From contig NC_059506.1 of the NCBI RefSeq assembly GCF_914767665.1, forward strand, positions 24,467,825 to 24,531,824: DNA of 64,000 nt, given 5' to 3'. Shown here piece by piece: positions 53,901 through 62,900 of this stretch; the stretch's first letter is position 1; every line of letters starts with the position of its first letter. The DNA is from Harmonia axyridis. Taxonomy: Eukaryota > Arthropoda > Insecta > Coleoptera > Coccinellidae. The position numbers were made by a program, and so were the translations under genes. Under the pieces are notes generated by a model. That model worked only from the letters and a program-made list of their open reading frames with translations. It ran no database searches and was not told where the DNA came from.

Positions 53901-56900
53901 TATTTTGTTTTTGGCTTCAATAAAATCAGAAGATGTGATATTAAGGCAATGCGATTGTTATAAGTAAAGATACGTTTTTAGCCAGAACAAGAAGTAACGT
54001 CTTGATATCGTGATAATAGAGGAAAAAACTGACGTTCTACTTTCGGTTTTGGTTCACTTGGAAGACACTATTCGGAATCTTTAGAATTTCTTTATAAATG
54101 ATCGAAATCTGAACCTAATGAAATTTAAAATAATGGTTAAATTCTTAAGTCTCTCTAAGTTTAGAGCTTGTGCGGTTCGTTGTGTGCGATTCGTTGTTTG
54201 GAAAGATCTCAACACTCTATATGACTTTGTTGAGCTCTTTTGTTCAAAATTTTTTATCCTGACTCTCCTAAGCTTCTGTGAGACCTCTCAGAAACTTAAA
54301 GCTTTTACTACTCGGGAAAACTTGTGTTTTGTCCCATCACTAACTCAGATATAGTACATCACGTGTCACTAAGTAAATCCTGTGTCTGGAGCACAGATGC
54401 CACTGACAGTGCCCTATAACTTTTTTCCGTCAGTACCATGCTTCAAAAGATGCGAGTCAAAATGTTGTCTAAATCGAGACAGTTATGTTCAGTTACATTT
54501 GATATTATTTGGAAATAGATAAAACTTATGACAAGGTGACTAGGGACGTATTTTATTACACGTAAATGCTACACGGAATATTGATTATCCTTACCCGAAA
54601 TTTCATTCTTTTGGGATTCCAAAGTAGCGAAGTGATGAATGTTTGATTGAAGCTATATTTTGCAAAAAGAAAAAACAAAATGAATCTTGTATAAGTGAGG
54701 AATTAGCCTCCTTGAAGCCATCCCAGATATTGGAGTTCATTACTGGAACTGGAAGGCGAATTGTAAATCACGTTATGGAGAGGATAGCTCTGATGGGGGG
54801 CACAATAGACAAGTGTAACGGAACCTCCTTAATTGAATCTTAAATCTTAGCCATCATACATTATGCTATTATAATTGATTTCTGATATCAATCAATTTTT
54901 TTAAGATGTGGAGTTCTGCAAAATATTCTATATGTAGGCTTGGTTAATCGATCGTCTAGAGGTATGATTCGATTACCTGGCCTTTCGTCTTTTTCTCCGT
55001 GACTTTGTTGGATTTGTAATAATTAAACTCTTTTGAATCATTTACATCTATTTACAAAGCCACAGTTATACAGTACAAACTCAGTATTGAGAAGATCCTA
55101 ATTACGTCTTAATTAACAAGTTTCTCACTACGGTACTGAATTTCGTCTTTAACTCTAGTTTAATTACTCGAAACGTCTTCGTTTATCACGTCTTTGTCGT
55201 ACTTCAAGTTTTCGGTCGTCTCGTCTTTGATTTGTTCGCGACTCTTTTAATCTAGTCCGCGAACCGTCTTCACGTCGTACGTCTTAAGTTGACCGACCGA
55301 ACTTGTTCTCGTCTTAGGCTTAAGTTAAACTGTACCGTCTGTACCCGTCTTCGGTTTAATTTGAACTCTGGTCTCTGCTGATTGGAACTACCCTCTCTCG
55401 AATATAGACCTCTCACGGTTCGACCACACCCTTAGGGGAAGGTACCATCCCCCTAGTCCAATAAGAGCTTTTGCCGTACCGCCTCCAAAGATCTTCGCGG
55501 ATTCCTGGAAATCGAATATTCTAGAAGGACTAGAACCTGAGAAAAAGATGTAACACATCTGGCATAACCGTCTTGTTCTGGAACTTTCCCAACCCCATAA
55601 ATCCCTTAAGTTTTACAACCGACATGACACATTTCTTCGACACCACGAAGAATTACACATCCTTTTTACATTATGTACAATAACCATTCATTCCCTGTAA
55701 ATTCATTGAATTTGTCATGCCCTTGGCACTTGAAGAGACTAATAGGTCTCCAAGCATCCGGTTGACCATCTCAATTATTTACAGGGAACAATAAACTGGA
55801 TCCTACATTTATGCATCACAAACGTTAAGACCTACTGATGTCACACAATTATTGTGGTCGTTACGTTCCTCTCCAAAGAAAAAGACTTCGATCAGTAAAA
55901 TGAAGAAACTAGTCCCTTAGTGATCTGATATGTTACTAAAGAAAATATCGATGAAATGTGATTATATAATAAATTTAGTGATAATGCTTTCTTCGACAAT
56001 TCTTATGACTCTATTCGAAAGAAAACCTAAACAAAAACTCGACGTAGCCTATACATAAATGATCACAAATTTCCCAACCTCGACAAAAATAAAGGCAAAA
56101 TATACGTATCTCAAACCCCAACAAATCTCAGAACAGCGTACGTATTCCATTCAATTCCAGGTCTGACTCAAATGTAGCCATAAAGCCACGAGTCCAGTTG
56201 TTTTCTCCCGTTTCTCCCACCTCCCTTGGCCATTCTTCCGTGGGAACTCCCCTCAAATTTATCGGTCCGAAGGAATCTTTTCATTGGCGACAAAAGGCGA
56301 TGTTCGAATTGATGAGGAAGGGGCATTAATAGGATCAGCGCTCCAAACGGGATTGAGGTGAAACGGCAGAAACTCTCACTTTAATGACGTCCTCTTCAAC
56401 TGGGCGCGTCGAAAACGCTGGGAGGCTATGAACATAAATTTCGATTAGGGAAAAAACCGTCCCGATCGGAGCGCCGTGAATGGGAATGAAGCTGGATCTG
56501 GAGCATCGATCTTAATATTATCTTTTCTTAATTCTGTGAACGTCGACCGAAGTGGCAGTTTTGCAGTCTTAATTTGTGATTCTGGTGCAGAGATATGGCT
56601 GAATGAGGTTAGGATGAGGGTTATGGGGAAGTTATGTGGAGGTAATGAGCTGATACTGTTGCTGGAGTAATTCAAACTACGGATTATTGGTTTAAAGTGG
56701 AGATGTTCATTTTGCGGAGGACTTCTTTTATGAACGAAATATTCGAGTGGTTTTGAATTGAGAAACTATAAATTCTCATTGATATCCAATATTCAATCAT
56801 ATTCAAAATATTAGTTTCGCTTACATGTATTCTGTGAATTTACATAGTAGCGAACATGCTTCCTAGCTCCTTCGCCATTTTGCAACACACTTGAAATCAA

Positions 56901-59900
56901 GACGTTCAAAAAGCTAGAAAAGTTATAGTCGAATTTCTTTTTGTCTAGGTACACGTCACATGAAAAGAACAGGCCTGACACACAGCTGGTACTGCCAGTA
57001 TTATTATTATTACTTTGTGCTCGTTAGTACCAAGCGTCTAAAGATCCTTGTAAAATTTCGAAACATGGACTTTAAAAAGTCTGGATTGACATATTCAAGA
57101 TTTGGTGAAACTTTATTTCTGGTAGCTTGAAAAATGGATACGAACGAGTTTTGGGTATTGATGAAGAATTGTTGCTTGGTGGATAAATTACTCTGCAAGC
57201 AAGAAGAACCACCGACATTGCTGAATGCTTTGGTCTAAGCAGTTGTTTCAGAAAACTTCAATGAAGTACACGAAATGGTTTTAAGCCATCATAAATTGGA
57301 GTTGTGTGAGATAGCGGTTGAGTTAAAGATATCAAAAGGCACTATATTGACTATTTTGCGTGAAAATTTGTCGATGAGAAAAATTGTGAAAGCTGTCCAA
57401 AGCCAAAATCTTAAAGATCAGGTGTCAAGAATTTCAAACCCTATTTTGGGACGTGCATGCTATATTTTTCAATGGCTATCTCAAAAAAAAGGTCAAACCA
57501 TTAACAGTGAAAATTACATAACACCTAACAAGACAGGTATTTTTTCAGAAAAGGTATGAAATAGTAAGCGGAGCTTTGGAGTACATGTATTAATCTATTA
57601 TTATTATTATTATTCACTGAGTCGGTGTCGTTGCGGCTATTTTAGACTACCAGGAACTGCGACCAAATTGATTTTTTGTTGTTCACCCTACCTATTCATA
57701 CAAACCCAGGGAGGCCGTCGATCTTGTAAACGAAACCGACCTCATCCTTAGGAGCCTTAGCTAATACTTCATCAGTATCCAGAACTGACTTTCCAATGTG
57801 AGTGGTTCTTACGCCAGTTAGCCTTGGACATCTGCACACTATATGTTCGGCTGTTTTTACCTCCTTTCCACAGAGAATGCAGATTTCATCTGCTGACTTG
57901 CCCACGCGGTACAAAAAGTATTTGCATCGACAGTGTTCTGTCATCAGTCCCTTCATTACCCGAAGCTCAGCACGTAGTAGCTTCAGGAGCTTTCTGGTTT
58001 TGGTCAGTGAGAGCACCACAAATTTCTCTGTCCGAACAAGAGAACCAGAGTGTTTGTCCAGGCAGTTTTACTATTGTTTCACTACCATTGTTAGACCGCT
58101 GCCGTACATTGGTCTTTTCAAGCCCACAGAGGGGCTCAGGACCAACAGGTGTTAACCTTAATGCATTTTTCGCAAGTTCATCGGCTTTTTCGTTTCCTTC
58201 AATACCACAATGCCTCGGTACCTATAGAATAGTTATTTTATGTCCCGTGGCAAGATGCTTTATGGTATCACTGCACTCCCATGTCAGTAGAAATCTCTGG
58301 CTATATGATTCCAGGGATCTCAGCGTGGACTGGCTGTCCATAGTGATGTAAATACGCACCCTTTGAGGTTACTTTTGAGACACTCTTGGGCGTAAGTATA
58401 GACAGCAAGTGTCTCGGTTCGTAAGATAGAGGACTCATTTCCTTCTTCTAAGACTATTCTACTCTGAGATTGTGACTTTATTGACGAATAATGTCAATTT
58501 TCAAGAAAATTGAACTACTTTCTTTCATTCTACGTCCATTCTTTTTCACAATTGGTCGTATTTTCAGGAATTTGGACATGTTGATTTGTTGATATTCTTG
58601 AAGACGTAAGCCAAGTAATAAAGATGATGAACAAAAACGTGTCCAAATTCCTTTTAAAATAATCAACTGTAAGTTATTGATGATCATAAAAAAGATTATG
58701 CAAAATTTTGTGGATATTCTGAATTCAATAGAATTGACATTTTGTCAGAATCCATCAACGAATCTCATCAGTGTTTTCAGACCTTAAGTGTGTCCTGGAA
58801 AATTCAAGTCTCTAGGTCTTCTTTCGAAAGTTATCATTCCTGGTTGACAGAATACTAAAATTGAGTCGAAAACATCAGACCACCATTATTGAAATATCGA
58901 GATCTTCATTTATGGTGGTTAGTATATTCCAACGAGATTTAAAATAAAAACCGAAATTCACACTGAAAAACGAAACATCCTCACTTCAATCCCGAAATTT
59001 TCCAGACCTCACCTATAAAAATAACTCTCACATTACTCCATCTGAGAACAACCACCTAGAATGCGAAATCATGAAAGCAACGGAATCCTCCAAGAAGATA
59101 AAAAAGATTACTGGGATTTCCCAGGACGTTCTTTGAGAGCTTGTAAATATCCTAGACTTACCTATGCCTTCCACGATGCATGCCAGCGTTTGCTCGGTGT
59201 AAGCCGAACAGGAGAAGTGCGTTTTTATGTTGTCAGTGATCTCGGTGTACGTTCCACGGCACACGTCCTGGCAGATGTCCGGGACCCGCTCCTGGATGCA
59301 GCAGGGCACGTGGTTCCTGCCGTCAGCCATGCATTTCACGATCGATGGGAAATCCACCTCGCAATTTTCGGGGTCTTGGCCGGTACTACCTGTGAATTGT
59401 TCAGATGTGAATCGGAAGTTTCGCATATTGTTTTTTATTGATTGGGGACGCGGTGCAAACAGAATGAAATGTTTTTTTTTTGAGCGATCGCTCATACAAC
59501 GCTTTCATTTTATCACGATGTCTGTAATTTTCCAATTTTTAGCCGAGAATGGTCTCAAAGGATCTCAGAATTGTGTTGTTCAAATTCAAATCTTTCTTTC
59601 CGTCCGTCTTTCATGTATGTAGAGGGTGGGCAAATTTCGATGTTTTAACAACTTTGAATCCAGAGGAGATAGACCAAATCTGATACTCCACTCTCGTTCT
59701 CTTTTTCTGAGAAACTTAAAACTATCAAGAGCTGTATTCATTTTTCGCCGACTTCTTTTGTTTTCGAGTTACAAGCGAAAATTGGAAAAATGGCGATATT
59801 GAAAAACATTTATATCTTCGCTGATACTGATGATAGAGCTCTGATATTGAATCCTCATACAGGCACTGCTTTACGTGGAATGCACTGGCGTGCTCGTCGT

Positions 59901-62900
59901 TTCAACAGGGTTATTAATTACGAAGCTATGTCCGAAATAAAATTTAAAAAAATATCAAAAATATATAACATCGGTGGTTTGTATCTGTATAAATAATATG
60001 AAATGGCCAAAAACCTTTGTTTATCTAAGAGCCTCTATAGTTCCAGCTGTTGATAAGCACAGGAAAAAAAACTTTCTATAACAAGAGCGGTATCCTCCGT
60101 CAATCTGATTATTTCTATGCTTCTTACTAATTTCTACAAAATTGAAATCTAGATATATTATATAAATTTTTCATTTCAAAATAGATTCGAAAATAATGAA
60201 AAGATCCACATGATCGATTGTTTCAATAGAGAGAGTTGTAATGAGATCAGAAGATTTTTTTAATAGGTCTCCAAAATGAATAATAAACATTTTTTGACTG
60301 TAGATCGCTAAGGCGATCTGTAACCAATAATTGAAATGGGCTGGTACATACTGTATAATATAAAAACAACATCAAAGAACCATGGTTTTAATAGTATCTC
60401 ATATTAATGTCTGTTCACATGTTGATTACTCAGAACAGTTATGATTATCAAAGATAACGCTTCGTATTGTTTGACAATGGAGAACAAATGAAATTTTTTG
60501 GAGCCTCTAGCGTCAAAACTAGCCTATAGAAAAACTTTTGACAGGAGACCACTTTCTCCAACGAAGTGTGCGGTATTTTCATATTTAAGTACAACCCAGT
60601 ATTCAGTTATTTATGTATGTAATTCACCTACCGAATAACATATGTGCTGGAACTAATTGAGTAAAGTTCTTTCCATAAGTGATTTTACATTGAATTATTC
60701 GCCTAGGTATTCGAGTTGGTTCCAGGAAGATTTATATAGCATTCGAAAATTTTCCGCTAGTATATTTCGTTTTTTTTTAGTTTCACTCTCTGGCTGTATA
60801 CATAAATCAGGTCATACGTTGTTTACGCTCGAACTGTATTAAAAAACCCATGGATGTAATAAAAATTAGGAGAGCACTCACGTGAGCTCAGTTGGCGCAT
60901 GAATGACGAGCGCTTAAAAGCTCCTGATACCGAGTCAGGGCCTTTCTCATTTGTTCTTTACTGATTCTGCTGGAATTTTTCATGATTCTGACGACACAAG
61001 ACTTTGAACGTAGCTTGAAATTGTTATTCTACTTAGGCGTTCAAATTTACTTCCCTTTTTTTATAAAATTCGAGGCTTTATTGTAGTAAACTGGTTATAC
61101 ATTTATGATTCAGAATATTGTCCATCATTGGCCACTACTTTCTCCCATCTTTCGAGCAGCGTAGGAATCTCGCGTTGAATGAACTGGTCATCTTTTGAAA
61201 TGATCCAGGAATCGATTAAATTTTTTATTTCTTCATAAGACCGGAACTACCACTTGCCGCTACAGCCATTTATTGCAAAACGGATGAACCGAGTTGTACA
61301 CCTAATATATGTATGAGTATACACACAAAATCTCAACTAGACCATATATAATATTACAAAAATATGAGATTTCTTTTCAATATTCTGCTTGATCTTCCTT
61401 TGTTTCTGCCTCAAGCTTCAAATGCGTAATTTATTATCATGCAAACTCCAAACCCGGTGAGATTATTGCCTATTTATTTTAAATATTGTCCATGAATGTT
61501 ATATTGTTCTTTTGAAGGAATCAATTTCAAATTTTGAATGAAGATCGAAATTGTTATTTTATATACCTATACCTGAATACAATGTTTCATTTCAATCGAA
61601 TAAACTTTGAACTTATCGAAAAACATATTATCTAAAAATTGCAAGTTTTTAGGTCGATTCATTCTTCAATTCAAAATCTACAGAAATTGTGATGAAATGA
61701 TAAAGTGATGTTCAGTGAACTAGCGCTGAAGTGTTGCAAAACGAAAACGGGTTTGAACATGGCGAGAGAATTATAAACTCTGAATAATTCGGAATGTCTA
61801 TCCACAATCATAGAGTGGGTTGAAAAAATTTGGATATTCTTTCGAGTGGACGAACTCACAAATATCAGAAATGAATAAATCTGTTTATTTTACATTTGGA
61901 TGGAGCTTTGTCATAATATCTTGCATATTTCAAAGAATCGTTCAGAATAATTCAGTCTGATATTTACGGCATATCCAGAGAGAAAAATGAAAGTTTTCGC
62001 CTGAAAATTTATTCAAATAGAGAGGTATATTTCGACTGAGACAAAATCAATATCATCTGGTTTCCGGCTATAATTTAGAAAATTCTCACATACCCTCTAG
62101 TATGCTTTGAATGTTGCAGAATCCAAGACAATTCGATGACACGTTTCTCATCTGGCAACAGTCAGTATAATTGTGGTTCCTACTGCTGAAAGGCGTTTTT
62201 GGTTCCAAGGATGAGTCGGTCATATTGGCAGGTGGTTGAAGCGCTTTAGAAACAACTGGAAAAAAAAATGTTATTGAGATTTTTTTGAAGGTTGCGTTGA
62301 ACTTATCTTTATGATGAAGTATAATATGGCTTCTAAAAATTACTTCCTTCCAATTTGATAATGTAAATCTATTTTGAATAATATTGAAATAGAAAACAAT
62401 ATTTCTTTGGCATCACTTTAACATTTCCAATATATATCAGATTTTCAATAGTTTTTCTTCATAGAGAAAAGTCAAATGTTGTTTTTGGGCTTGGCACTCA
62501 ATCTGAAGATGTTCAACAAGTGACTAGGAGAAAAGTCTTTCCAATGTCACATGACCTGCTCGGAAATATGTAGAAAAGACAAGGTTTGTACATGATGCTA
62601 CAAGAACTATTACTTTAGGTGATTACAAGCAGTTTCCATTAACATCGAACATATGAATTTCCAATCAGTTGATGAACACATTCAAATATACTAGGAGCGT
62701 CAGTAATCTATTACTCTCTAATTTTTTCTTATATTAATTATATCGAATAAATAATTGAAATACATTCTACTCAAAAGGAAATAGAATTTCATCAATTCAT
62801 AATAATATATAAGTATGATGATTTCATTCTAAAATTATTGGAAGAAAATTTCAATTAATTATGAACAGTTGGGTAACAGAGAAATGAGAAATTTTGTCAT

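Noticed and set aside
57824..58351. 175-residue plus-strand frame
   Set aside because: It is antisense to the LINE RNase H and finger-coding strand.
59061..59622. Plus-strand frames of 126-131 residues
   Set aside because: Shadows of the DB-module exon 59162-59389 on the other strand.
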